Positions 18,617 through 27,570 are shown, counted from the stretch's first letter. The stretch: DNA of 64,000 bases from Immundisolibacter sp. (GCF_041601295.1 NZ_JBFIII010000001.1:21139-85138); one strand, 5' to 3'. Translations and numbers: made by a program. Notes: generated from the sequence alone by a model not told the origin.

Positions 18617-19597
18617 TCAGGTCATGTTGCTTGCCGCCGGGTCCAGCAGGCCGTGGGGCTGTTCGCCGCGCAGATAGCGCGCGATATTGTCGCAGGCGCG
18701 TTTGGCCGACACCCCGCCGCCGCCAGGAGCGCGGGGCGAGTTGTGCGGCGAGCCGAGCACGTTCGGCAGGTCCAGAAACGGGTAATCCATGCGGAACTCG
18801 CCGTGCCGGAACGGCTCTATCCACCAGGCGTCGATACCGGCGCTGGCCTGCGGATTCGCCACCAGAAAGTCATACAGCGCCTTTTGGTCGATGATCTCGC
18901 CCCGTGCCACGTTAATAAGCATGGCATCGGGCTTGAGCCAACCCAGCTCGCGGGCGCCGATCAGGTCTTTCGTGCCGGGCGTCAACGGCAGGCAGACCAC
19001 CACCACATCGGCCGCTCCCAGCACCGTTTCTAGCTGGTCGAGCGTACCCACGAACTCGGCCGGATAGTCGCTGCGCCCGCTACGGTTGACCGCGTGGATA
19101 CGCATGCCCAGCAGGCCCAGCAAGTCAGCCGTGGCCTGACCGATGCCGCCGAAACCGATGATGGCGGCCACCTTGCCACGCAGCGTGCCGGTGTCGCTCA
19201 GCTGATCGAACACGCCCTGCTGCATGCGAGGGTGGTTATAGAGCAGTTTCTTGGACAGGGCGAGCGCCATCGCGAGGATGTGCTCCGCCATCGGCTCGGA
19301 GAATCCGCCGGCATTACACGCGAGTTGAGTCGATTCGGGAAATTTAGATAAATCAATATGATCCACGCCAGCGCTCATAAATTGAACGAACTTCCAGGCG
19401 GGCTGCACTGGCCAGTCGGCGTCGATTTCCAATTGCGGACGCAGACAGAACAGGACATCGGCTGCGACCAGGGCCGCCTGCCGCTGGCCGGCTGGCACGT
19501 CGCCCAGGAATTGAATCCGCGCAAGCTCACCCAGGGAGGTCTCGACCAGTGGCCGGATCTCGTCGCCCATCGTTACCATCACAGTCGCTGGCGTCAT
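18617..19597 (-). CDS. D-2-hydroxyacid dehydrogenase
   Basis: A 326-residue NAD(P)-dependent dehydrogenase for D-2-hydroxyacids and 2-oxoacids. The Rossmann motif GFGGIG is at 148-153, the catalytic Arg lies in NVARGEIID, and a candidate catalytic His in GSPHNS near the end; the acid is probably the Glu in WWIEPFR. It follows the SulP transporter gene by only 12 bases with a good AGGAG site, so both are likely one transcript. A short AT-rich patch at about 19330-19370 breaks the otherwise GC-rich codon use. A paralogous enzyme of the same family lies at 60100-61128. The substrate is unknown. Confidence 0.9.
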   Translation of the reverse strand: MTPATVMVTMGDEIRPLVETSLGELARIQFLGDVPAGQRQAALVAADVLFCLRPQLEIDADWPVQPAWKFVQFMSAGVDHIDLSKFPESTQLACNAGGFSEPMAEHILAMALALSKKLLYNHPRMQQGVFDQLSDTGTLRGKVAAIIGFGGIGQATADLLGLLGMRIHAVNRSGRSDYPAEFVGTLDQLETVLGAADVVVVCLPLTPGTKDLIGARELGWLKPDAMLINVARGEIIDQKALYDFLVANPQASAGIDAWWIEPFRHGEFRMDYPFLDLPNVLGSPHNSPRAPGGGGVSAKRACDNIARYLRGEQPHGLLDPAASNMT

Positions 19598-19609
19598 GTC
19601 AGAAAACTC

Positions 19610-21385
19610 CTAGATTGAGACCGGTTCTGGCGCCGACTCCGCCAGCGCGGAGACGGCCTTCTGGGTACTCAGGAATACCTGCCCAGGCGCCAGCAACTTT
19701 AACAAGCGGCCACGTTGCAGCCGGTCGAGCACGGTGCCCTTGAACTCCGCAAGATGCGTTTGTACACCCGCTTCGACCAACGCCGGGACCAGGTTTTCGA
19801 GCATGGCCAGACCGCTGCTGTCGATGTGGTTGATGCTGCTGCCTACCAATACCAGGTCGGTCACCTCAGGGCGCGCTGCCAGCGCCTCGAGGATGTACTG
19901 CTCCACCCGGCTGACGTTGGCGAAATACAGGCTCTCGTCTATCCGCAGCAGCAGCAGGTGCGGCCAGCTTTCGACTGCGTAACGGTTGACGTTTCGGAAG
20001 TGTTCGCTCCCCGGCAGGCGACCGAGCACCGCCATGTGCGGCCGACCGCTGCGCCAGACGTAGGTAGCCAAGGCCAGCAGCGCGCCGAGCAGCAGGCCAC
20101 GTTCCACGCCCATGAGCAAGACCGCCACGAAGGTGGTAGCGAAGGTCAGGCCGTCGCTGCGGCTGTAGGCAAGCGTGCGCCGGAAACCCGCCAGGTCGAT
20201 CAGCGGCGCTACCGCGGACACGATCAGCGCGGCGAGTGCCGCCTTGGGCAGGTCGTGGAACAGCCCGGTCAACCACAGCGCGGTCGAGGCAACCAGCAGG
20301 GCGCTGACCACGCCGGCCAGGGGTGTGCGGGCTCCGGTAGAAAAATTCAGCGCCGAGCGGCTAAAGCTGGCGGCGACCGGTAGTGCCCCTCCAAACGCCG
20401 CCGCTGCATTCGCCGCGCTCAGCGCGAGTAACTCCTGGTCAGTGTCGATGTGCTCGCGGCGGCGGCTGGCCATGCCCTGGGCAATGGACACGCTGCTGAC
20501 ATAGGTGATCAGCGCAATCAGCATGCCCGGTGCCAGCAGGTCGATCCAGTTTGCTTTACTTACGAAGCCGAGCGAGGGCATTGGCAGGCCGGTCGGGATT
20601 TCGCCAACAGCCGCGACGCCATAGGTGGAAAGCCCGCCCGCCGAGAACGCGAGTGTGGCCGCTGCCAGCACCACCAGTGGCGTTAACCGGCCGAGCAGTG
20701 TCGCCTGTAAGGTCGACAGGCGCAGGTGCCCGAGCAGGGTGCCAAGAGGTCGCTTACCCAGGAAAAGCAGGCTGAGACAGGTCAGTCCGACCGCCACGGT
20801 TGTCCAGTTGACGCTTGCCGGGGCGTGCCAAACGGCCAGTAGCACTTCGTGTAGCACAGGCCCGCTATGGTTCGCGATGCCCAGTAGTGTCGGTAGCTGG
20901 GTCAGCACAATCATCAGAGCGGCGCCGCTGGTAAAGCCATCCAGAACCGGCCGACTGAGGAAAGTCATGAATGCACCGCCCCGCAGTACGCCAAGAGCCA
21001 GCAGGGTTAGCGCCGAGATGGCGGCCAGTGCCTGCGCATTCGCTATCCGCAGGTCCGGGTCACCGTGGCCCGCCATGGCGAGTGCGCTGGTCACCATGAG
21101 GGCGTTCACCGCCACGGGACCCACTCCAACATAGGCGCTGGTGCCGAACAGCGCGTATGCCAGCGCCGGGAGCACGCTCGCGTAAAGGCCCACTTCCGGC
21201 GGCAGGCCGGCAACCACGGCGTAGGCCATGGCCTGGGGCACGAGTAGCACGGCGGTGATTGCACCGGCCAGCAGGTCCGCCGCGCCATCGGCGCGGCGGT
21301 AGGTACGCAGCCAGCGCAGTAGCGGAAAAAACGTCGTCAGGGAAGGCATCATGGGTACCGGCATCGCCACCGGACCGGTGGCCAT
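19610..21385 (-). CDS. SulP-family anion transporter with STAS domain
   Basis: About 591 residues: roughly 12-14 helices forming a SulP/SLC26 core, with the family signature GLYASVLPALAYALFGTS in the early helices and GGALPVAASFSRSALNF in the middle, then a C-terminal STAS domain containing DSSGLAMLENLVPAL. SulP proteins carry sulfate, bicarbonate or organic anions such as fumarate. Several ATGs (21385, 21364, 21352, 21349) precede the core and none has a strong ribosome site, so the start is uncertain; the open frame continues upstream but looks non-coding. The hydroxyacid dehydrogenase follows by 12 bases, which favours an organic-anion role here. Confidence 0.88.
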   Translation of the reverse strand: MATGPVAMPVPMMPSLTTFFPLLRWLRTYRRADGAADLLAGAITAVLLVPQAMAYAVVAGLPPEVGLYASVLPALAYALFGTSAYVGVGPVAVNALMVTSALAMAGHGDPDLRIANAQALAAISALTLLALGVLRGGAFMTFLSRPVLDGFTSGAALMIVLTQLPTLLGIANHSGPVLHEVLLAVWHAPASVNWTTVAVGLTCLSLLFLGKRPLGTLLGHLRLSTLQATLLGRLTPLVVLAAATLAFSAGGLSTYGVAAVGEIPTGLPMPSLGFVSKANWIDLLAPGMLIALITYVSSVSIAQGMASRRREHIDTDQELLALSAANAAAAFGGALPVAASFSRSALNFSTGARTPLAGVVSALLVASTALWLTGLFHDLPKAALAALIVSAVAPLIDLAGFRRTLAYSRSDGLTFATTFVAVLLMGVERGLLLGALLALATYVWRSGRPHMAVLGRLPGSEHFRNVNRYAVESWPHLLLLRIDESLYFANVSRVEQYILEALAARPEVTDLVLVGSSINHIDSSGLAMLENLVPALVEAGVQTHLAEFKGTVLDRLQRGRLLKLLAPGQVFLSTQKAVSALAESAPEPVSI

Positions 21386-21471
21386 CGTGTCATTATCGAC
21401 CCTGGCCCCTGTTAAGGTCCTATCCGGCGCCGGCCGCAGGATAGGGTTCCGGGCGGTGCACCGCAGTGCGG

Positions 21472-22617
21472 TCAGAACACCGCGTCGGCCCGGTAGCGTG
21501 CCGGCAGGTTCTCTGGACGGGCATGGGGCACGGCGGCGCCAGTGTCCCAGAACGCTTCCACGCGCGGGTGCATCATCCTGCGCCACAGGGGCGGAATCAT
21601 GGCTACCCAGATCATGGTCAGGTAGCCGTAGGGCAGGCGCGGCGCCTCGTGCATCACGCGCAGGATCTGGTATGGCCGCCCGACGTTGGCATGGTGGTCG
21701 GAATGGCGGTCGATCTGGCAGAAGAACAGGCTGCTGACCAGGAAACTGTCGTCCCAGGCGTGCGTCGCGCGGATGGTTTCCCAGCTGCCGTCGGGCAAGC
21801 GCCGCCGCCCCAGGCCGTAGTGCTCCAGGTAATCGGCCACGGCCAGCAGGCCGCGGGCGAACACGAACTGGGCCAGGAACATTGGCACCGCCAGCCAACC
21901 GAACAGCGCCACCATTGCCGCCAGCCAGATCAGTGGCAGCACCGTCATCCACAGCATGCCGTTGTGCAGGGACCAGGGCGATTTGCCCAGACGGTTCAGG
22001 CGGGTGGCTTCGATCTCCCAGCCCATCAGGGTCTTGAACACGATGCTGCGCAGGACGAAGGCGCCGATCTTGTCGCCGTATTTGGCCGAGCCGGGATCTT
22101 CCGGGGTGGCCACCCGATTGTGGTGGCCGTAGTTATGGTAGATCGCGAAGTCGCACATGTTGATCGGCGTGAACAGCAGGATGCCCATCCAGCGGTCGAA
22201 GCGCTGGCCATGGTGGGCCAGCTCGTGCGCCGCGGTGGCGCCAAAGCCGACCGCGATGGCCGACGACAGGAGCACGCCGGCCTGCTCGGCCGTGCTCAGA
22301 TCACCTTGCGTGAACAGCCAATAGCAGAACACCGCCACGCCCCATTGCACCGGCATAAGCAGCCACAGCATGGCCCGGTAGTAGAGACTGGTTTCGAGCG
22401 CGGCCTCGTCCTGTTCGCGGTGGTTGATGTTGTCGGGCCCGACGAACGGGTCGATCAGTGACACCGCCACGAATACCATCAGCGTCAGCCAGTGCCAGAT
22501 ACCACCGCCCAGCGCCCAACCGATCACCGGCAGTGTCAGCAGGCCGATCAGCGGCCAGATAGTGACGCGTGCCACCACGCTGAGCGGCATCCTGCCGACC
22601 TTCAAGATACCTTCCAT
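21472..22617 (-). CDS. AlkB-type membrane hydroxylase (alkane 1-monooxygenase family)
   Basis: A 381-residue integral-membrane di-iron hydroxylase. The histidine boxes are HELAHH (131-136), HNYGHH (161-166) and RHSDHH (304-309), plus EHYGLGRR from 265, which is the extra AlkB signature missing from plain fatty-acid desaturases. The first box ends in His rather than the Lys usual in alkane-active AlkB, so the substrate could be an alkane, a methyl-aromatic (XylM-like) or a lipid. Enzymes of this type need rubredoxin or a ferredoxin with reductase; none is adjacent. A GGGAGAG ribosome site precedes the ATG. The HsaA-like monooxygenase gene lies 117 bases upstream on the same strand. Confidence 0.91.
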   Translation of the reverse strand: MEGILKVGRMPLSVVARVTIWPLIGLLTLPVIGWALGGGIWHWLTLMVFVAVSLIDPFVGPDNINHREQDEAALETSLYYRAMLWLLMPVQWGVAVFCYWLFTQGDLSTAEQAGVLLSSAIAVGFGATAAHELAHHGQRFDRWMGILLFTPINMCDFAIYHNYGHHNRVATPEDPGSAKYGDKIGAFVLRSIVFKTLMGWEIEATRLNRLGKSPWSLHNGMLWMTVLPLIWLAAMVALFGWLAVPMFLAQFVFARGLLAVADYLEHYGLGRRRLPDGSWETIRATHAWDDSFLVSSLFFCQIDRHSDHHANVGRPYQILRVMHEAPRLPYGYLTMIWVAMIPPLWRRMMHPRVEAFWDTGAAVPHARPENLPARYRADAVF

Positions 22618-22734
22618 GTGTTCTCTCCCTGGTGGATATACGCACTTGCGCCGGTCTGGCCAGGCATCGCCGCGTTATAACACCGGCTTTGGTTTCCTGT
22701 ACAAACGTTCGAGAGTGCGGTCGCGGGTCAATTC

Positions 22735-23916
22735 TCAATACAGCACCGCGTCGGGAGTCAGTCCGAGCAGGCTGCGTCCGTAGTTGCGGACGGCTGATTC
22801 GTAGTTCAGGGCGACGTGCTGGCCCATGGCGTGTACGTCGCGCCAGTAGCGCTGCAAAGGCTCGTTCTCGAAGATGGCGCTGGCCCCGGCCAGTTCGGTC
22901 AGCCTGAAATTGGCCTCGCGGGCGCGGCGGGCGATCATCGCTCGCCATGCGTACAGGCGCGTGCGGTCGGTGGTGTCAAACGCCTCCCCACTGGCGCCGC
23001 GCTCGGTGACCTCATCCGCGTAGCGGTACATAAGGCCTTCGGCCATGTCGAGTTCCACCGCCATTTCCGCCAGCGTGGATTGCGACAGCACCAGTTCTGC
23101 CTGACGCTGAGCCGAGAATAGTGGTACCCGGGCCGCGGCGCGTTCCTGAAACCGTCGCAGCAGGGCCTGTGCGCCGCCCAGGCTCGGCGGCACCAGCGCC
23201 AGGCCCAGACCGCCGACCAACGATACCCGGTACAGCGGGCCCGGATTGACGGCGTGGCCCGGGATGTCGCCGGTGGCCATGGCGTGACCCATGCGAAACA
23301 CCCGGTGGGTCGGCACGAATACATCATCCACCTGCACGCTGGCCGAGGCCGAGCCGCGTAAACCAACGGTATGCCAGTCGTCCACCACTTTGAAATCGGA
23401 TTTGGGGACAAACAGCATCAGGTACTCGGGCTCCGCACCTGGCGCGCTCGGCGCGATGGCGCCCACCGCGGCCCAGTCCGCCCACGGCAGGCCCGACAGG
23501 AAGCCCCATTTTCCGGACAGGCGCATGCCCCCGGACTCCGGCGCCGCCTTGCCATTGGGCGCGAATGAGTCGACGAAGCAGGTTTCCGGATCGTCAGCCC
23601 ACAGTTCGTCCTGAAGTTCCGGGCTCACAAACGCCCCCCACCAGTGGTGAATGCCCAGGATGCACAGCACCCAGGCGGCGGACACGTCGTGATGAGCGAT
23701 GGCCTGGCCAACGCGGACCAATTCTCTGAAGCCGAGCTCGTAGCCGCCAAACCGGGCTGGTTGCAGGATCTTGATCAGTCCGGATTCGAGCAGCGCCTGC
23801 GCTGCCGGGGCGGCCAGGCGGCGCTCGCGCTCCGTGGTTGGCGCGTGTTCAGCGGCCAGTTCCCCCACGGCATGGGCTTTGGCCAGCAGGTCGTCAAGAG
23901 TCGGGATGGTGGTCAT
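22735..23916 (-). CDS. Acyl-CoA dehydrogenase-fold flavin monooxygenase (HsaA-like)
   Basis: A 393-residue protein of the group D flavin-dependent monooxygenases, which have an acyl-CoA dehydrogenase fold but use reduced flavin from a separate reductase. The N-terminal ERRLAAPAAQALLESGL and the central LSGKWGFLSGLPWADW and GLRGSASASVQVDDVFVP blocks match the HsaA / 4-hydroxyphenylacetate hydroxylase large-component type rather than true acyl-CoA dehydrogenases, which carry a catalytic Glu and a different WITNA motif. Such enzymes hydroxylate phenolic or steroid-derived rings. The flavin reductase is not in this window. Context with the AlkB-type enzyme supports hydrocarbon or aromatic breakdown. 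Confidence 0.87.
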   Translation of the reverse strand: MTTIPTLDDLLAKAHAVGELAAEHAPTTERERRLAAPAAQALLESGLIKILQPARFGGYELGFRELVRVGQAIAHHDVSAAWVLCILGIHHWWGAFVSPELQDELWADDPETCFVDSFAPNGKAAPESGGMRLSGKWGFLSGLPWADWAAVGAIAPSAPGAEPEYLMLFVPKSDFKVVDDWHTVGLRGSASASVQVDDVFVPTHRVFRMGHAMATGDIPGHAVNPGPLYRVSLVGGLGLALVPPSLGGAQALLRRFQERAAARVPLFSAQRQAELVLSQSTLAEMAVELDMAEGLMYRYADEVTERGASGEAFDTTDRTRLYAWRAMIARRAREANFRLTELAGASAIFENEPLQRYWRDVHAMGQHVALNYESAVRNYGRSLLGLTPDAVLY

Positions 23917-23976
23917 CGGGTTTCCCTATCCTTATATACAGAGTGAAAAATGCTTAAAGCCAGTGGGTCGGACCCT

Positions 23977-24552
23977 TCAAGGGGTGTTGCGTTGAGTCAG
24001 CACACCCATCAATTGCGGGTCGGCGAAGGCACGACTGAGTGCGTTCGACAGTGTTTGATTGACCAGGCGCTGACTGAGGGCCGGAGCCGGATGAAAGGCC
24101 ACTTCCTGTTCCTGATGCGCGCGGTAAGTGGTCGCGAAGGTATTACCGCCGCCGGCCGCGGTGGCGCGGATGTCGGCATCTACAAACACGGTTTTTTTGA
24201 TCACCGCGCTCGACAGATCGTAATTGATCTGCAGCAGCTCCAGAGTCAGCGTGTTGCTCAGCGGCCCGGCGGATGGCTCGACGGCAAGGCCCAAGCGCTC
24301 CAGCGCACGGGTTGCCTCCTGGTAAACCACGTCGACCACGTTCGTGGCCGGGTCGACACCGGTCACGCCACCGCTGCGCTGGGCTTCGGTAAGCTGCCGG
24401 CGATCGATCACTGTCACCGAGACAGGCGTGTTCTGGCCAACGTTGCGGCCGTTTACGTCGATCGTGGGCTTGATATCCAGCCGCTGCGGCGCCGTACTAC
24501 AGGCTGCAAGCAGGGCAAGGACGTGGAGCAGGGTCAGTCGAAGCGCGCGCAT
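23977..24552 (-). CDS. YajG-like lipoprotein
   Basis: A 191-residue predicted lipoprotein. The signal peptide ends in a lipobox LLAAC (Cys at about 18), and the mature part is a compact alpha/beta domain with the VSVTVIDRR and VVYQEATRALERLGLAV segments expected of the YajG family, which is of unknown function. It lies between the HsaA-like and SDR genes on the same strand, with short spacers (60 bases each side), so it may be transcribed with them, but a direct role in catabolism is not evident. Confidence 0.78.
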   Translation of the reverse strand: MRALRLTLLHVLALLAACSTAPQRLDIKPTIDVNGRNVGQNTPVSVTVIDRRQLTEAQRSGGVTGVDPATNVVDVVYQEATRALERLGLAVEPSAGPLSNTLTLELLQINYDLSSAVIKKTVFVDADIRATAAGGGNTFATTYRAHQEQEVAFHPAPALSQRLVNQTLSNALSRAFADPQLMGVLTQRNTP

Positions 24553-24612
24553 TTGGGTAGGGTGCTGGGCAGCGGGGGGATGACCTATTGTGCCCTTCGG
24601 CGCGATGCGGAA

Positions 24613-25329
24613 CTAGAAGCTTTCCACCGCCGGGCGCAGGTCGAGCTCCTGCGTCCAGGCCGTGGCGTCCTGGCAGTGCAGTTGCCAGTAGCTCTCGGCG
24701 ATCGCGTCGGTGGCCAGCAGGGTATGGGTTGCGCGATCCGGCTCGCGCTCGCGCAGGCGCGGCGTGTCGATCTGGCCGTCGATGACCACATGCGCTACAT
24801 GGACGCCTTGCGGCCCGTACTCGCGCGCCATGGACTGCCCCAACGCACGCAGACCGAACTTGGGGATGGCCAGTGTGGCAAAGCCTTTGCCGCCACGTAA
24901 GGCGGCGGTGGCGCCGGTCAGCAGCACGCTGCCGCGACCGGCGGCGGCCATCGCCGGCAGCAGTTCCCTGGCGAACAGGAAGGCCCCCATGCAACCGGTT
25001 TTCCAGGCGGCTTCAAACTGTTCGGGCGTGATATCGGCAATGCCGCCGGGTTGGTAGCTACCGGCGTTATAGATCAGCGCCGATGGCTCCCCAAGATCGC
25101 GCAGGGTGGCGGCGCAGACCGCGCTTACCGCTGCTGGGTCTGTGGTATCAGCGGCATAGGTTTTAAGACGCGGACCGAGCACCGACAGCTGCGCCGAGAG
25201 TTCCGCCAGCATGGCCTCGCGGCGCGCAACCAGCGCGATCGCAAATCCCTCGCGCCCGAAGCGGCGGGCGAGCGCCAGACCCAGGCCGGGGCCGGCGCCG
25301 ACGATCAGGGCAGTGGGCCATGTACTCAT
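24613..25329 (-). CDS. Atypical short-chain dehydrogenase/reductase-like protein
   Basis: A 238-residue Rossmann-fold protein with cofactor motif GAGPGLG at 11-17, NAG at 88-90 and Lys157. The catalytic Tyr of the SDR YxxxK motif is replaced by Leu153 (LAIPK), and the Ser position is Ala140 or Thr141 in TGAT. This belongs to a known atypical SDR subgroup with TGATAALRG and FGLRALGQSMARE segments. It may use a different catalytic residue or be non-enzymatic. The start was placed at MSTWPTALI because GGAGG lies 7 bases upstream. It is divergent from the tandem aldolase-like genes. Confidence 0.85.
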   Translation of the reverse strand: MSTWPTALIVGAGPGLGLALARRFGREGFAIALVARREAMLAELSAQLSVLGPRLKTYAADTTDPAAVSAVCAATLRDLGEPSALIYNAGSYQPGGIADITPEQFEAAWKTGCMGAFLFARELLPAMAAAGRGSVLLTGATAALRGGKGFATLAIPKFGLRALGQSMAREYGPQGVHVAHVVIDGQIDTPRLREREPDRATHTLLATDAIAESYWQLHCQDATAWTQELDLRPAVESF

Positions 25330-25569
25330 GTCTTGCCTCCTGCGGATAGGTGTTGATGGTTTAAGTGGGGACAGGCGGTCAGCGGACATGGTATGCCCAG
25401 TCCGTCCCGCGGTTGCGGGGTGTCGATTGATTTACCCGGCTGAGTCTGAAATCATCTGCGGCTCGCAAACAATCGGCTTGCGGTGTGGTCGTGGCGTATT
25501 AGCCCATTTACCGACCGGCCAGTCAGTCTGTTTTCTCCGTCAGCCAACCCCGCACATAAGGAGCGTGCC
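25330..25569. promoter_or_regulatory. Divergent promoter region, SDR gene / aldolase-like operon
   Basis: A 240-base space between divergent starts, so it must hold promoters for both directions. The stretch CCGACCGGCCAGTCAGTC at 25511-25528 contains GACCGGCC, also found upstream of the hydroxyacid dehydrogenase (61174-61181 region) and of the MAPEG gene (61935-61942). I read it as a candidate operator; no obvious -35/-10 pair was identified. Confidence 0.4.
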
Positions 25570-26532
25570 ATGCTCGAATTCGATCGCAAAGATGCCAAGA
25601 CCTGGGCCTTGAAGAAACTGACCGGTTTTTACCAGTGCCCGATCAGTCCCGTCAAAGACGGCAAGATGGATGAGGAGGCGCTGCGCTTCAACGTCGAGAA
25701 ATTCATTGAGGCCGGCATTGATGGCCTGGTGATTGGCGGTTTCATCTCCGAGTGCTGGAGCCTGACCCTGTCCGACTGGTACCGCTACCACGAAGTGGTG
25801 GCCGACGCCGCCAAGGGCCGCCTGCCGCTGTGGACCATCATCCTGGACCCGTCGGTGCATCAGGCGCTGGAGAAGATGCAGCATGTCGAGAAGCTCGGAT
25901 TCGAGGGCGCCGAGGTCATCAATCCGGTGGTGCAGCTGCGCACTGATGACGAGATCTTCGACTGGTTCAAGTACCTGACCGACCGCAGCAACCTGGCCAT
26001 TTGCCTGTACCGCACGCCGGTGTCCGGCAAGGTGCTGGGCTTTGATCTGATGCGCCGTCTGGCGGATCTGGACACTGTTGTTGCGGTCAAGCAGGGCAGC
26101 CTGAGTCGGGCCGAGACGCTCAAGCTGCGCCACGACCTGCGCAAGGACTTTATCGTGTCGGACCCGACCGAGGCGGTGTTTCTGGACGACCTGCGCGTCG
26201 GTGGGCAAATCTGCTGGGGCGAGATCTCCTACCTGGCCTATGGCAAGAAGCGCACTATCATCGACCAATACCGCGCGCTGGCGGCGCAGGGTAAGTGGGA
26301 AGAGGCCCGTACGGTCTCCATGCAGCTGGACCCGGTGCGCGAGTTCCTGGGTGAACTCCTGCTGTGGGAAATTGTTCGCACGGCGACCTACGCTGGCGCC
26401 GTTGCCGGTGTCAAGGTCTGGTTCGACGCCCTCGGTTTCAAGGCTGGCGGCATGATTCCGCCAGTCAAGGCGGTGTCGGACGAGCGCGCCGAGTACATTC
26501 GCGCCAAGGTCAAAGAGTTGGGCCTGGTCTGA
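25570..26532 (+). CDS. DapA-family aldolase/hydratase-like protein, copy 1
   Basis: A 320-residue TIM-barrel protein of the dihydrodipicolinate synthase / N-acetylneuraminate lyase superfamily. The Schiff-base lysine is Lys174 (AVKQG) and the catalytic Tyr is Tyr147 (CLYRTP), with the usual 27-residue separation. The substrate loop, normally GTTGE, is GGFISE at 56-61, so it is not a standard DapA. Related proteins act as hydratase-aldolases on aromatic or 2-oxoacid intermediates, which fits the catabolic neighbours. The start was chosen for AAGGAG 7 bases upstream. Copy 2 begins 35 bases after its stop. Confidence 0.88.
   Translation: MLEFDRKDAKTWALKKLTGFYQCPISPVKDGKMDEEALRFNVEKFIEAGIDGLVIGGFISECWSLTLSDWYRYHEVVADAAKGRLPLWTIILDPSVHQALEKMQHVEKLGFEGAEVINPVVQLRTDDEIFDWFKYLTDRSNLAICLYRTPVSGKVLGFDLMRRLADLDTVVAVKQGSLSRAETLKLRHDLRKDFIVSDPTEAVFLDDLRVGGQICWGEISYLAYGKKRTIIDQYRALAAQGKWEEARTVSMQLDPVREFLGELLLWEIVRTATYAGAVAGVKVWFDALGFKAGGMIPPVKAVSDERAEYIRAKVKELGLV
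25828..26166 (+). repeat. Conserved block of tandem gene duplication, unit 1
   Basis: Encodes residues 87-199 of aldolase-like copy 1 and matches 26829-27167 with only six amino-acid differences in 113. Flanking parts of the two genes are much less similar, as expected if this block has been homogenised by gene conversion or is under stronger constraint. Confidence 0.85.
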
Positions 26533-26567
26533 GATAAGCCCGCAATTAACCCGAGAGGAACACTGTC

Positions 26568-27533
26568 ATGCCAGATTACAGTCGTAAGGACGCCAAGGCC
26601 TGGGCCACCGAAAAGGTCAAGGGCTTTTATATGTGCCCGGTCAGCCCGGTCGGCGACGATTTCCAGTTCGATTATCCGAAGCTGCGTGAGAACATCGATC
26701 AGTTCATCGACATGGGCATAGAGGGTCTGGTGGTCGGCGGATTCATCGCCGAGTGCTGGAACGTCACACTCAGCGAGTGGCTCAAGTACCACCAGGTGGT
26801 GGCCGAGGCCGCCCGCGGCAAGATTCCACTATGGACCATCATTCTGGACCCGTCGGTGCATCAGGCGCTCGAGAAGATGCAGTACGTCGAGAAGCTCGGT
26901 TTCGAGGGCGCCGAGGTCATCAATCCGGTGGTGCAGCTGCGCACCGATGATGAAATCTTCGACTGGTTCAAGTACCTGACGGACCGTACCGATCTGGCCG
27001 TGTGCCTGTACCGCACGCCGGTGTCCGGCAAGGTGCTGGGCTTTGACCTGATGCGCCGTCTGGCGGATCTGGACACAGTCGTGGCCGTCAAGCAGGGCCA
27101 CCTGATCCGTGCCGAGACGCTCAAGCTGCGTCACGACCTGCGCAAGGATTTCATCGTGTCCGATCCGCTGGAGTCGGTGTTCCTGGAAGACCTGCGCCTG
27201 GGCGGTCAGGTGGTTTGGGGTGAGCTCTCATACATCCTGTACGGCAAGCTGCGTCCGCTGGTCAAGCAGTACCGCGCACTGGCCGCACAAGGCAAGTGGG
27301 AAGAAGCGCGCGTGGTGTCCGACAAGCTGAACCCAGTCCGCGAGTTCTATGCCGACGTGTTCCTGTGGACGGTGGTGCAGACGGCAACGTATGCCTCGGC
27401 GCTGGCCGGCATCAAGGTGTGGTTCGAGGAACTGGGGCTGCATGCCGGGCGCATCATGCCTCCGGTGCGCGAGGCGCCAGAGCCGTTCAAGCAGCAGATT
27501 CGCGGCAAGCTGCGCGAGTTGGGCGTGGTCTGA
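26568..27533 (+). CDS. DapA-family aldolase/hydratase-like protein, copy 2
   Basis: A 321-residue tandem paralogue of the preceding gene, sharing the Schiff-base Lys (AVKQG, residue 175), Tyr148 (CLYRTP) and the GGFIAE loop. Residues 88-200 differ from copy 1 at only 6 of 113 positions, whereas the first 85 residues and the last third are clearly more diverged. It starts with a good ribosome site (GAGAGGAA) and the operon ends at a strong terminator 38 bases later. The two may form a hetero-oligomer or act on related substrates; neither is shown by sequence. Confidence 0.88.
   Translation: MPDYSRKDAKAWATEKVKGFYMCPVSPVGDDFQFDYPKLRENIDQFIDMGIEGLVVGGFIAECWNVTLSEWLKYHQVVAEAARGKIPLWTIILDPSVHQALEKMQYVEKLGFEGAEVINPVVQLRTDDEIFDWFKYLTDRTDLAVCLYRTPVSGKVLGFDLMRRLADLDTVVAVKQGHLIRAETLKLRHDLRKDFIVSDPLESVFLEDLRLGGQVVWGELSYILYGKLRPLVKQYRALAAQGKWEEARVVSDKLNPVREFYADVFLWTVVQTATYASALAGIKVWFEELGLHAGRIMPPVREAPEPFKQQIRGKLRELGVV
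26829..27167 (+). repeat. Conserved block of tandem gene duplication, unit 2
   Basis: Encodes residues 88-200 of aldolase-like copy 2; direct repeat partner of 25828-26166, about 1,001 bases apart. It includes the catalytic Tyr and Lys. Confidence 0.85.
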
Positions 27534-27570
27534 GAACGGCTGATCGATTACTGAAAACCGGTAGTAAAAC

